Assembly: GCA_963814905.1 (NCBI GenBank)
Contig: CAWFEM010000011.1
Coordinates: 248,001 to 312,000, forward strand
Length of the DNA stretch: 64,000 nucleotides
Direction of reading: 5' to 3'
Origin: DASWJZ01 sp963814905
GTDB taxonomy: Bacteria > Pseudomonadota > Alphaproteobacteria > Rhizobiales > Afifellaceae
Position numbers and translations under genes: made by a program. Positions 42,700 through 51,288 of the stretch are shown piece by piece. The notes beneath the pieces were generated by a model, which saw only the letters and a program-made list of their open reading frames with translations, was not told the origin of the DNA and searched no databases. Numbering within the stretch: the first letter of the stretch is position 1; each line of letters opens with the position of its first letter.

Positions 42700-44331
42700 T
42701 CAGGCCGGCTCGGCGATCATTTCCATGGCGTGGCAGGGACACTGCTCGACGCAGACCGCGCAGCCGGTGCAGAGCCTGTAATCGATGCGGTAGCGGCTGC
42801 CCGGCCCGAGCTTCTCGATGGCGTCCTCCGGGCATGCGGCGAAGCAATTGTCGCATTCGAAGCAATTACCGCAGGAGAGGCAGCGCCGCGCCTCGTGCAG
42901 CGCTTCAACTTCGCTCAGCCCCGCGATGATCTCGTCGAAGCGCGTCCCCCTGTCGGCGATAGGGAGGTGCCGTTCGGCGGAAGGCGTTGCGTCGGAATAG
43001 ATCGGCAGGCTCAGCCCGGCGAAGTCGACGATCGGATGCTTCTCGGGCGCCTCGTACGTCTGCTCGCGCAGCCAGGCGTCGATGTGCCGCGCGGCCTTCT
43101 TGCCGTGGCCGGTCGCGATTGTCACCGAGCGCTCGGCCGGCACCATGTCGCCGCCGGCGAAGATGCCGGGCCGGCCGGTCATCATGGCGGAGTCGACGAT
43201 GACGGTGCCATCGTCCTTGAAGGCGACTTCGGGGACAGAGCGCAGGAAGCCGGAATCCGCTTCCTGGCCGAGCGCCAGCACCACCGAATCGGCCTTCAGC
43301 GTCTCGAATTCGCCGGTTGGCTTGGCGCGCCCGTCCTCGCCGATCGTCATGCGCTCCACGGTCAGGTCGCCGCCGTCGATCGCCTTGATGGAGGTCAGCC
43401 ACTTGATCTTGACGCCTTCCGCCAGCGCCTCGTCGGCCTCGAATTCGTGCGCCGGCATGTGCGCGCGGTCGCGGCGATAGACGATCATCGCCTCGTCGGC
43501 GCCGAGCCGGCGCGCGGTGCGCGCCGCGTCCATCGCCGTGTTGCCGCCGCCATAGATGAGCACACGGCGGCCAAGGAGTGGCGGCTCGCCCGTTTCCACG
43601 TCGCGCAACAGCTTCACCGCGTCGAGCACCTTCACCGCGTCGCGCGCCGGGATGTCGACGCGCTTGGAGAGATGCGCCCCGATGGCGATGAAGACCGCGT
43701 CGAACCCGCCCTCCTGCTGCTCGGCGAGCACATCCTCGACGCGGTGGTTGAGGACGATCTTCACGCCGAGCTCTTCGATGCGGCGGATCTCCTTCATCAG
43801 GTCTTCGCGCGGCAGGCGGTAGGCGGGGATGCCGAAATGCAGCATGCCGCCGGGGAGCGGCCCGGCCTCGCGGATCTCGACCTGATGGCCGAGGCGGGTC
43901 AGGTGCCATGCCGCCGAGAGACCGGACGGCCCGGCGCCGACGATGAGCACGCGCTTGCCGCTTGGGCGCGCCGGTCTCGGGCTCGGCCAGGCTTCGCGCG
44001 CCGCCATGTCGCCGAGGAAACGCTCGATGGCGTGAATGCCGACCGAATCGTCGAGCTCGCGGCGGTTACAGGAGGTTTCGCACGGGTGGTAGCAGACGCG
44101 GCCGTGCACGGCGGGCATGGGATTGTCCGCGATCAGGGTTTCCCAGGCGGCGCGGAACTTTCCCGCCTGGGCGAGCGCCAGCCAGGCCTGGATGTTCTCG
44201 CCGGCCGGGCAGGCGGCATTGCAGGGCGGAAGGAGGTCGACATAGATCGGACGCCGCTGCCGCTCCGGCCCGACGCCTTTGTGCCGGGTCATGTCGACGG
44301 TGCGGGTCATGTCGCGGGTCGCGGTCACCAT
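42700..44331 (-). CDS. GltD-like FAD/NAD(P) oxidoreductase with N- and C-terminal Fe-S domains
   Basis: 543 aa. N-terminal Fe-S helical domain (PPCNAACPAGENIQAWL, VHGRVCYHPCETSCNR); FAD Rossmann (RVLIVGAGPSGLSAAWHL) and second nucleotide-binding fold (RVLIYGGGNTAMDAARTARRLG); VLALGQEADSGFL; then a ferredoxin-like tail with CLSCGNCFECDNCFAACPEDAI and CTGCAVCVEQCPCHAMEM. This is glutamate-synthase-small-subunit/NfnB/PreT architecture and should pass electrons between NAD(P)H and ferredoxin. Start 44331 (ATRDMTRTVDMTRHKGVGPE) follows the family pattern; the longer ORF crosses the promoter. First gene of the nifJ operon. Confidence 0.9.
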   Translation of the reverse strand: MVTATRDMTRTVDMTRHKGVGPERQRRPIYVDLLPPCNAACPAGENIQAWLALAQAGKFRAAWETLIADNPMPAVHGRVCYHPCETSCNRRELDDSVGIHAIERFLGDMAAREAWPSPRPARPSGKRVLIVGAGPSGLSAAWHLTRLGHQVEIREAGPLPGGMLHFGIPAYRLPREDLMKEIRRIEELGVKIVLNHRVEDVLAEQQEGGFDAVFIAIGAHLSKRVDIPARDAVKVLDAVKLLRDVETGEPPLLGRRVLIYGGGNTAMDAARTARRLGADEAMIVYRRDRAHMPAHEFEADEALAEGVKIKWLTSIKAIDGGDLTVERMTIGEDGRAKPTGEFETLKADSVVLALGQEADSGFLRSVPEVAFKDDGTVIVDSAMMTGRPGIFAGGDMVPAERSVTIATGHGKKAARHIDAWLREQTYEAPEKHPIVDFAGLSLPIYSDATPSAERHLPIADRGTRFDEIIAGLSEVEALHEARRCLSCGNCFECDNCFAACPEDAIEKLGPGSRYRIDYRLCTGCAVCVEQCPCHAMEMIAEPA

Positions 44332-44400
44332 CGCGTGCTTGAAGCCTCCGACCTTCGAGATGAAGCTAGCCAAGCCTCGACCGGGCCGCGAAGAGAAACC

Positions 44401-44414
44401 GTGACCTGGATCAA
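44401..44414 (-). promoter_or_regulatory. FNR/FixK-type anaerobox upstream of the nifJ operon
   Basis: On the minus strand TTGATCCAGGTCAC, differing from TTGAT-N4-GTCAA only at the last base. Its centre is 76.5 bp upstream of the GltD-like start codon, the same spacing as the site before the hydrogenase operon. It lies in the divergent gap to the acyltransferase gene. Confidence 0.7.
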
Positions 44415-44557
44415 TAAATTTCCTCGAGAGCGGCGCGCCGCCGGTTTCCGGACGTCTCCGACGGCGAATCGGGCGCTGGTCATATGCTGCCGGTGGGACT
44501 AGACCCTTCCGGCGTTGAGACGCTTCAGGTCGCGCAGCTTTGTCGAAAATCACCAGG

Positions 44558-45442
44558 ATGCAGTTCCGGCGCTTGCCGCGAGCGCTTGCCGGAATGTCGG
44601 CGATCGCGGCGCTGACGCTGCTGTCCTGGCTTCCGGTCGATCTCTCGTCGGCGATCTGCGGGAAGCTGGCGCGGATTTTCGGCCCGCTTGGCCGCCGTCA
44701 CGCGCGGGCAGATCGGGCGCTGAAGCATTTCTTCCCGCATCTCAGCGCCGATGAGCGGCGGCAGATGCTCGCCGCCATGTGGGATAATATCGGGCGCGTC
44801 TTCGGCGAGTTTCCGCATATCCACCGGATCGTGCGCGATCCCGAGCGGTTCAGGATCGAGGGCGTCTCGGAGACCTCGCCCGGCGTTCGGGAGGGGACCG
44901 GCATGGTCGTAATCACAGGTCATTTCGGGAACTGGGAGCTGACGCCCGGGGCCGCCTTGCGCTTCAACCGCCAGCAGGCAAACTTCTATCGCCCGATCGA
45001 CGACCCGCTGCTCGACCGCTACGTGCGGCGCCAGCGGGAACGCATCTCCACCGAGATGATCGCCAAGGGCACGCGTGGCGTCGCCTATGCGCTCAAGGCG
45101 CTCAAGCGCGGCTATTTCGTCGGGATGTTGTCCGATCAGCGCGAAAGCGACGGCATCATCCTTCCCTTCCTCGGCGAGGACGCCCTCACCAACCATGGCC
45201 CCGCCGTGCTGGCTCTGCGTGCCAATGTGCCGATTTTCGCCGGGGTCGCCTTCCGCGAAAAGGGCGCACGGTTTCGGATGATCTGCTCGCGGCTTGAGGT
45301 CGACCTCACCGGAGACCGCAGCGCCGATGTCGTCACGCTCACCTGCCGGATGAACGAGCTCTTCGAGACATGGCTGCGCGAGCATCCCGAGCAATGGCTG
45401 TGGACGCACGACCGCTGGAAATACCATCTGACCCTGTCATGA
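44558..45442 (+). CDS. Lysophospholipid/lipid A acyltransferase (LpxL/HtrB family)
   Basis: About 294 aa. N-terminal hydrophobic segment (AIAALTLLSWLPVDLSSA), then the HxxxxD/E catalytic motif in ITGHFGNWELTPGAALRF and the later LSDQRESDGIILPFLGEDALTNHGPAVLALR block of the LpxL family; the end DRWKYH is also typical. It transfers a secondary acyl chain in lipid A or lysophospholipid synthesis at the inner membrane. ATG 44558 is chosen; an in-frame TTG at 44540 is possible. Convergent with hemC. Confidence 0.85.
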   Translation: MQFRRLPRALAGMSAIAALTLLSWLPVDLSSAICGKLARIFGPLGRRHARADRALKHFFPHLSADERRQMLAAMWDNIGRVFGEFPHIHRIVRDPERFRIEGVSETSPGVREGTGMVVITGHFGNWELTPGAALRFNRQQANFYRPIDDPLLDRYVRRQRERISTEMIAKGTRGVAYALKALKRGYFVGMLSDQRESDGIILPFLGEDALTNHGPAVLALRANVPIFAGVAFREKGARFRMICSRLEVDLTGDRSADVVTLTCRMNELFETWLREHPEQWLWTHDRWKYHLTLS

Positions 45443-45454
45443 GGCCGCTTTCCA

Positions 45455-46399
45455 TCACACCCCGCCGATCCCGAGCCGCCTGAGGAAGGCGGCCGGCGCG
45501 CGACCAAGGATGCTCTCGCCGGCGTCGCGGCCGATCGCCTCCGCGTCTTCCGGAGCGCCTGCTGTGCTCGCCTCATAGGCCTCACTTCCGTCCTCGGAGA
45601 GCACCAGACCGTCGAAATGCAGGCGCCCGGCGACGCGTCGCGCGTGGCCGGCGATCGGCGTGCGGCAGGAGCCGTCGAGCGCGGCGAGGAAAGCGCGCTC
45701 GCAGCGAAGTGCCGCCGCGGTCTCGCCGTGGTCGATTGCGGCGAGGAGCGCGCGCGCTTCCTCGTCGTCCGCCCGGCACTCCACCGCGATCACGCCCTGG
45801 CCGCAGGCGGGCGGAAAGGCCGAAAGCGGAAGCAGCGCCGCGATGTGGCTTTCAAGCCCGAGCCGGTTCAGGCCGGCGGCCGCGAGGAGTGTGGCGTCGA
45901 AGTCGCCGGCCTCGACCCGGCGCAGGCGCGTCGGCACGTTGCCGCGCAGGAGCGCCGTCTCGATATCGGGACGCGCGCGCTTCAATAGCGCCGCGCGGCG
46001 AAGCGATGCGGTGCCGACCCGCGCGCCGTGCGGGAGCGCGTCGAGCGAGCGTGCGTTGTTGGCGATCAGCGCGTCGCGCGCATCTTCGCGCTGAAGCACG
46101 GCCCCGACGATCAGGCCTTCGGGCAGGCTCGTTTCCAGGTCCTTCGCCGAATGGACGGCGATGGTAATCGTGCCGGAGAGGAGCGCTGCTTCGATCTCCT
46201 TGCTGAAGAGGCCCTTGCCCCCCGCATCGGAAAGCGCGCGATCCTTGATGGTGTCGCCCGTCGTCGTGATGGTGACGATCTCGATGGAAGCGGACGAAAG
46301 CCCGTGCGCTACAATCAGCGCGTCGCGCACGGCGTTCGCCTGCCACAGCGCCAGGCGGCTGCCGCGCGTGCCGATGCGGAGCGGCACTGTTACTGCCAT
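45455..46399 (-). CDS. hemC: Porphobilinogen deaminase (hydroxymethylbilane synthase)
   Basis: 314 aa, usual length. Motifs: RIGTRGSRLALWQAN, GDTIKDRALSDAGGKGLFSKEIEAALL, AVHSAKDLETSLPEGL, RVGTASLRRAALL, the RGNVPTRLRR segment, and the dipyrromethane-attachment Cys in ALDGSCRTPIAGHA. It polymerises four porphobilinogens in tetrapyrrole synthesis. Here it stands alone, with no hemD next to it. Confidence 0.95.
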   Translation of the reverse strand: MAVTVPLRIGTRGSRLALWQANAVRDALIVAHGLSSASIEIVTITTTGDTIKDRALSDAGGKGLFSKEIEAALLSGTITIAVHSAKDLETSLPEGLIVGAVLQREDARDALIANNARSLDALPHGARVGTASLRRAALLKRARPDIETALLRGNVPTRLRRVEAGDFDATLLAAAGLNRLGLESHIAALLPLSAFPPACGQGVIAVECRADDEEARALLAAIDHGETAAALRCERAFLAALDGSCRTPIAGHARRVAGRLHFDGLVLSEDGSEAYEASTAGAPEDAEAIGRDAGESILGRAPAAFLRRLGIGGV

Positions 46400-46483
46400 C
46401 TCACCTCCGGGAAGCTCGGGCGCGTCCCCGCCCCACGAGGCGTAGCCGCCGGTCGGGCGGACCGCAATCGGCCGCGGGCGGGT

Positions 46484-47251
46484 TCACATCGCCGCCAGGA
46501 GCCCGCCGTCGACGTAGACCGTCTGCCCGTTCATGAAGTCGGAAGCGCTGGAGGCGAGGAAGATCGCTACCCCGGCAAGCTCTTCCGGATCGCCCCAGCG
46601 ACCCGCCGGGGTGCGGCCGATCACCCATTTGTTGAACGCCTCGTCGGCAAGGAGGGCCTTGTTCAGCTCGGTGCGGAAATAGCCCGGACCGATGGCGTTG
46701 ACCTGGATATTGTGCTCCGCCCATTCGACGCACATCGTCTTGGTGAGCTGGCGTATGCCGCCCTTGGCCGCCGTATAGGGACCGATCGAGCGCCGCGCCG
46801 CTTCGCTTGTCAGCGAAGCGATGTTGATGATCTTGCCGCGCTTCCGCGTGATCATGTTCCTCGCGACCGTGCGGCCGACAAGGAACGGGCTGATCAGATT
46901 GGTCTTGATGACGGATTCGAACTTCTCCTCGCTCACATCCACCAGAAGCTCGCGCCATTGGATGCCGGCATTGTTGACGAGGATGTCAATCGGCCCGACC
47001 TCGCGCTCGATGCGCGCCACCGCGTCGATCACCGCCGCCTCCGAAGTGACGTCGAACGCGTAGCCCACGGCATCGAAGCCCTGGCCCTCGAACTCCGCGA
47101 CAGTCGCGGCGAGGCGCTCCTTGTTGCGGCCGTTCAGGACCATCTTCGCGCCGGCTCCGGCGAGCCCGCCCGCGATGCCCTTGCCGAGTCCCGTGGTGGA
47201 GCCGGTGACAAGTGCGATCTTCCCCGTCAGATCGAAAAGCGAAATGCTCAT
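46484..47251 (-). CDS. SDR-family oxidoreductase (gluconate 5-dehydrogenase-like)
   Basis: 255-aa classical SDR: TGSTTGLGKGIAGGLAGAGA, NNAGIQWRELLVD, catalytic IINIASLTSEAARRSIGPYTAAKGGIRQLTK (Ser, YxxxK), and YVDGGLLAAM at the end. Similar to Ga5DH/KduD-type enzymes that reduce keto-sugar acids. GGGGAG precedes the ATG. 34 bp downstream of another SDR gene, so probably a two-gene unit. Confidence 0.88.
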   Translation of the reverse strand: MSISLFDLTGKIALVTGSTTGLGKGIAGGLAGAGAKMVLNGRNKERLAATVAEFEGQGFDAVGYAFDVTSEAAVIDAVARIEREVGPIDILVNNAGIQWRELLVDVSEEKFESVIKTNLISPFLVGRTVARNMITRKRGKIINIASLTSEAARRSIGPYTAAKGGIRQLTKTMCVEWAEHNIQVNAIGPGYFRTELNKALLADEAFNKWVIGRTPAGRWGDPEELAGVAIFLASSASDFMNGQTVYVDGGLLAAM

Positions 47252-47285
47252 TGCTACTCCCCAGCGACGCGACAGCCGCCTCGCC

Positions 47286-48047
47286 TCAGGCCATGAACTG
47301 GCCGCCGTTCACATGAATCGTCTGGCCGGTGACGAAGCCGCTCATCTTGTCGGAGGCGAGATAGACGAAGGTGCCGGCGCAATCCTCCGCCACGCCGAGC
47401 CGCGCCATCGGGATGGTCTGCCGCATGGCCTCCTTACGCTCCGGGGGGGTCGCTGCATGGAACGGGGTGTCGATGACCCCGGGCGCGATCGCGTTGACGC
47501 GGATGTTCTTCGTCGCGAAGAGCCCGGCGAGGTGTTTGGTCAGATTGTGGACGAAGGCCTTCGCGGCGCCGTAGACCGCCGCTCCCGGACCGCCGCCGAC
47601 GGTGCCGGCGATCGAGCCGACATTGATGATGGAGCCGCGGCCGCTCTTCTCCAGGTGCGGGACCGCCGCCTGGCAGGCTGCGATCACGGAGCGGACGTTC
47701 AGGTCGAAGATCTTGTCGATCGTGTCGTCGCCGAGTTCTTCGAAGGGCACGCGCCTTACGAGGGAGCCGGCATTGTTGACGAGCACGTCGAGGCCGCCGA
47801 GCGCCTTCGCCGCTTCCTCCACGATGCGCTTCGGCTCGCCGCGCTTCGTCAGGTCGCCCTTCACGAGGTGGCAGATGCGGCCCGCCGCGCGGATTTCCTT
47901 GGCGACGGCTTCCGCGTCCTTGGCGCTCCGGTTGTAGTGGAGGACGATCGTGGCGCCAGCGGAAGCAAGGGCCTTGGCGGCCGCGGCGCCAATGCCGGTG
48001 CTTGCGCCGGTGACAAGAATGCGTTTTCCGGCGAGATCGTCCAACAT
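47286..48047 (-). CDS. SDR-family oxidoreductase
   Basis: 253-aa classical SDR: VTGASTGIGAAAAKALASAGA, the LHYNRS segment after beta-2 (suggesting NADP preference), NNAGSLVRRVPF, IINVGSIAGTVGGGPGAAVYGAAKAFVH (Ser and YxxxK) and a terminal HVNGGQFMA. ATG 48047 is preceded by GGGGGAAG; 21 more codons upstream look non-coding. Resembles 3-oxoacyl-ACP reductase/glucose dehydrogenase types. Substrate unknown. Confidence 0.87.
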   Translation of the reverse strand: MLDDLAGKRILVTGASTGIGAAAAKALASAGATIVLHYNRSAKDAEAVAKEIRAAGRICHLVKGDLTKRGEPKRIVEEAAKALGGLDVLVNNAGSLVRRVPFEELGDDTIDKIFDLNVRSVIAACQAAVPHLEKSGRGSIINVGSIAGTVGGGPGAAVYGAAKAFVHNLTKHLAGLFATKNIRVNAIAPGVIDTPFHAATPPERKEAMRQTIPMARLGVAEDCAGTFVYLASDKMSGFVTGQTIHVNGGQFMA

Positions 48048-48148
48048 CGCGCTTCCCCCGATGGCCTTGCTTTTCCGGCGGTCTATCGCCCGGATGTGGC
48101 GTCCAGGCAACCGCGTTGAGGTGTCTCGGCGGCGCTCAGTCGCGGAAG

Positions 48149-48619
48149 TCAGTGGCGGAAGAAGGCGCGGCGGAGCGCGGCGACGGCGCCGCGCCGCGGT
48201 GTTTCGCTCTTAGGGGTTTTGGCCATCTTCGGCGGTTCCGGGCTTTCCTTGGCGGAGCCAGTCGCGGGCGTGGCGATGCTGTCGGAAACGACGCCGCCGA
48301 TCTCCGCTTCGATCGCGGCGGCAAGTGCGTCGTCGATTGTCCCGGCGGGGCCTGGAAGCGGCGCGGCGCCGCCGTTCGCTCCGGTCGCCTGCGCGGCAGC
48401 GGCGCGCTTTGGCCAGGCGACGGGCTCCGGGGCGGTCTTGATCATGCCGACCATGCCGGCGGCGCGCTCGATCGCCTGACCGATCATATCCCCGGTCATC
48501 CCAAGCTCTGGATATTTTTGTGCCAGGAGGGTGCCGCGCTCGGCGGCGTCGATCGACTCGCCACTCACAACGCGCGCGACAATCTGGGAAATCTCAAGCG
48601 AGAGCGCTTCCCGGGACAT
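48149..48619 (-). CDS. Conserved hypothetical protein
   Basis: 156 aa with no recognised domain. A helical N-terminal half (REALSLEISQIVARVVSGESIDAAERGTLLAQKYPELGM, then IGQAIERAAGMVGMI) is followed by a low-complexity Ala/Pro-rich stretch and a basic tail (RRGAVAALRRAFFRH). GAGGA precedes ATG 48619. The N-terminus could bind a partner; nothing more can be said. Confidence 0.65.
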   Translation of the reverse strand: MSREALSLEISQIVARVVSGESIDAAERGTLLAQKYPELGMTGDMIGQAIERAAGMVGMIKTAPEPVAWPKRAAAAQATGANGGAAPLPGPAGTIDDALAAAIEAEIGGVVSDSIATPATGSAKESPEPPKMAKTPKSETPRRGAVAALRRAFFRH

Positions 48620-48724
48620 TGCCGGCTCCTCGTCTACACGCCGCTTTTCCACAACTCGTCCACATCCTGCAACGGCGCGGTCCGGTTCGCCAAGCACTGC
48701 CGCTCTGTGCATCGCGCCGCGCCG

Positions 48725-49834
48725 CTATATCTCGCCCCAGACCTCCTTGGCGAGGCCGACGATAAGCTCCAGCTTCTTCCACTGCGCCTCCTCGGTCAGG
48801 ACATTGCCTTCCTCGGTGGAGGCGAAGCCGCATTGCGGGCTCAGGCAGAACTGCTCCAGCGGCGCAAATTTCGTTGCCTCCTCGATCCGCTTCTTGACCG
48901 CGTCGCGGTCCTCCAGGTCACCCGTCTTGGAGGTGATCAGGCCGAGCACAACCCGCTTCTCACCCTTCGGCAGGAAGCGGAGCGGCTCAAAACCGCCGGC
49001 CCGGTCGGTATCGTATTCGAGAAAGTAGCCGTCGTAGTCGGTGTCGCCGAGCAGAATCTCCGCGACCGGCTCGTAGCCGCCCTCTGAAATCCACGTGGAG
49101 CGGAAGTTGCCGCGGCAGACGTGCGTCGTGACCGTCAGGTCGGCCGGGCGGCCCTTGATCGCGTGGTTGATCATGTCGCGGTAGATTCCCGGCAGCGCGT
49201 CGGGGTCTTCGCCGCGATCGCGCACGCTTTGACGCTCCTTCTCGGAGCACAGATACGCCCACACCGTGTCGTCCAGTTGAAGGTAGCGGCAGCCGGCCGC
49301 GTAGAACGCCGCGACCGCCTTTTTGTAGGCTTCCGCCGTGTCGGCGTAGAAGGCGTCCATGTCGGGATAGACGCTTTTGTCGATCGCCTGCCGCCCGCCG
49401 CGGAAATGCAGCACGCTCGGCGCGGGGATCGTCATTTTCGGCGTGACCTTGGTCACCGACTTCAGGAAGCGGAAATGGTCCAGCATCGGGTGGTCGGCGG
49501 GAAAGCCGACCTTTCCGGAAACCTTGAGCGTCTGCGCCTTGGTCTGCACGCCCTGGAACTGGATGCCGTGCGCCGCCTCCACCACGTCGACGCCGTCGAG
49601 CACGCCGAGAAAGTCGAAATGCCACCAGGCGCGGCGGAACTCGCCGTCGGTGACCGCCTTCAGGCCGACGGCTTCCTGCTTGGCGACCACATCGCGGATC
49701 AGGCGGTCCTCCACGGCGCCGAGCGCGCCGGCGTCGATCCGGCCCTCAGCCTGCGCGGCGCGTGCCTCCTTAAGCTCCGCCGGCCTCAGCAGGCTTCCCA
49801 CCTCGTCGGCGCGAAAAGGTGCTCTGCTTGCCAT
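48725..49834 (-). CDS. Cobalamin-independent methionine synthase-like (MetE C-terminal domain) protein
   Basis: 369 aa, about the size of the MetE catalytic half. FRADEVGSLLRPAELKEAR, KAVTDGEFRRAWWHFDFLG, CRYLQLDDTVWAYLCSE, TTHVCRGNFRSTW with the zinc-site HxC, and FCLSPQCGFASTEEGN with the second zinc Cys are the family hallmarks. Such stand-alone proteins (YxjG/YxjH type) transfer methyl groups to thiols; the true donor is unknown. It is not next to other methionine genes. Confidence 0.88.
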   Translation of the reverse strand: MASRAPFRADEVGSLLRPAELKEARAAQAEGRIDAGALGAVEDRLIRDVVAKQEAVGLKAVTDGEFRRAWWHFDFLGVLDGVDVVEAAHGIQFQGVQTKAQTLKVSGKVGFPADHPMLDHFRFLKSVTKVTPKMTIPAPSVLHFRGGRQAIDKSVYPDMDAFYADTAEAYKKAVAAFYAAGCRYLQLDDTVWAYLCSEKERQSVRDRGEDPDALPGIYRDMINHAIKGRPADLTVTTHVCRGNFRSTWISEGGYEPVAEILLGDTDYDGYFLEYDTDRAGGFEPLRFLPKGEKRVVLGLITSKTGDLEDRDAVKKRIEEATKFAPLEQFCLSPQCGFASTEEGNVLTEEAQWKKLELIVGLAKEVWGEI

Positions 49835-49960
49835 CTCTCCATCCCTTCTTTCTTGTCATAGGTGCCCGTCTGTCTTCGGGCCGATTTCGCTCGTGACCGT
49901 GGCGTGTCGCGTGGCGTCGCTCAAGACAAAGATGCCGCGACGGCGGCAGGCGCCGGCCAT

Positions 49961-50320
49961 CTATTCGGACGTAGCGCCGCGCAATCCTTCACTCTCCTGA
50001 TGGAAGAGCACCCGCTCGCCGCGAAAGCTGGTGCCGGTCAGCGTCAGGGCGTCCGCCTCGAAACGCGCCTCGAAGAGCTCCGGCCCGATGGTGAAGACCA
50101 CTTCCTCGGGCGTCACCTCCTTGATCAGAAAATGTTGCCAGGCGAAGGGGCGGGCGGCGTCCGTGCTTGCCTGCGCACGCCGTGCGTCGACTCGGAGCAC
50201 GAAGTTCTCGCCGAGCCATTCGCCGTCGAGCCGCGCGGCGGCGTCCGTGAAGGGTGAAGCAGCGGCCGTTGACACGAGGCCGAGAAGCAGCAGGACGAGC
50301 GGGAGAAGACGTGATCGCAT
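49961..50320 (-). CDS. Hypothetical secreted protein
   Basis: 119 aa with a signal peptide (RSRLLPLVLLLLGLVSTAAASP) and a small beta-rich domain (LDGEWLGENFVLRVDARRAQA, HFLIKEVTPEEVVFTIGPELFEARF). ATG 50320 is chosen where the signal starts. No family recognised; likely periplasmic. Confidence 0.6.
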   Translation of the reverse strand: MRSRLLPLVLLLLGLVSTAAASPFTDAAARLDGEWLGENFVLRVDARRAQASTDAARPFAWQHFLIKEVTPEEVVFTIGPELFEARFEADALTLTGTSFRGERVLFHQESEGLRGATSE

Positions 50321-50551
50321 TACCGGATACCCAACGCCTACGGTCATTTTACCGACTTGTTTCGCGCATACCTAACATAGCTTGGCGCGCATCGCGCGAG
50401 GGGTACCAGCGGCAAAACAGAACGCCCGGTTTCCCGCGCGCTCGGCGCGCGGCGAACAATCCCACTTGTGCCGCGTTGTCGGTCGAGGGATGATCGAAAG
50501 GCGGCGGGGAATTTCTTTCATAGGATCGGCGGGAGCCGGGGAGACGGGAAT

Positions 50552-50851
50552 ATGAGCAACCTCAATCTCGGGATCGAGATTCGCGATTTTGATCTCGAAC
50601 GCATGGGATTCTCGCTATCCGTGCTGGACGACAGCAAGAAGCGGCAGGCGTCTGAGGCCTATCTTCGCATGACGTTGCTCGAGCTGCATGCGTTCCTGAA
50701 CGCGCTGCGGGCGGCGGAGAGCGAGATCGAGCTGACCACCTACAATTCCTCCGGCGTGAACAAGCTGCCGCCGCTGAAGGGCCTGCAGGGGCGTGAGGTC
50801 GAGCCGGCCGAGCAGCGGCGCTCCGACAAGCGCAGCGCCGCCGCCGAATAA
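50552..50851 (+). CDS. Conserved hypothetical protein
   Basis: 99 aa, soluble, charged, no known domain: SNLNLGIEIRDFDLERMGF, then a helical ASEAYLRMTLLELHAFLNALRAAESEIEL and a charged tail. GGGGAG lies upstream of the ATG. The gene is isolated between two divergently read neighbours with a ~230-bp upstream gap in which I see no other gene. Confidence 0.6.
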   Translation: MSNLNLGIEIRDFDLERMGFSLSVLDDSKKRQASEAYLRMTLLELHAFLNALRAAESEIELTTYNSSGVNKLPPLKGLQGREVEPAEQRRSDKRSAAAE

Positions 50852-50913
50852 GCGCGGGCGACGGCCGGCCACGTCCGGCGCTCAGTTTCAGCGCTTCTCC
50901 CAGCGACAGCGCG

Positions 50914-51273
50914 ATGGGTGACGCAAAGACCGCTTCCACCGAGACGCGGCCGTGGGGCGCGTTCACCGTGCTCGCGGAGGGGCCCCGCTACAAGGTGAAG
51001 CGCATCGTGGTGAAGCCGCAGGGGCGGCTTTCGCTGCAGAGCCACAAGCATCGCTCCGAACATTGGACGGTCGCCTTCGGCGTCGCGACGGCGACGGTCG
51101 GGGACGCCGTGCTGACGCTGACTCCCGGCCAGTCGGTCGATATCGCGCTCGGCGAGCGCCACCGGCTGGAGAATTTCGCCGAGGTCGATCTTGAGCTGAT
51201 CGAGGTCCAGTTCGGCGATTATCTCGGCGAGGACGATATCGTCCGCTACGAGGACGCCTACGCGCGGGTTTGA
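50914..51273 (+). CDS. Cupin, mannose-6-phosphate isomerase type II-like
   Basis: 119-aa single cupin matching the C-terminal domain of ManC/AlgA: RPWGAFTVLAEGPRYKVKRIVVKPQGRLSLQSHKHRSEHWTVAFG with the metal ligands Gln/His/His/Glu, and FGDYLGEDDIVRYEDAYAR at the end. It probably interconverts mannose-6-P and fructose-6-P or is a related sugar isomerase. It lacks the nucleotidyltransferase half of bifunctional ManC. Confidence 0.88.
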   Translation: MGDAKTASTETRPWGAFTVLAEGPRYKVKRIVVKPQGRLSLQSHKHRSEHWTVAFGVATATVGDAVLTLTPGQSVDIALGERHRLENFAEVDLELIEVQFGDYLGEDDIVRYEDAYARV

Positions 51274-51288
51274 TTGCGGGTGTGGCGG

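Noticed and set aside
39106..44502. Uninterrupted 1798-codon plus-strand ORF opposite nifJ and the GltD-like gene
   Set aside because: It is antisense to strongly conserved genes, its translation is Arg/Asp/Glu/His-rich with no domain, and high GC with codon bias suppresses stops in this frame. It is a shadow.
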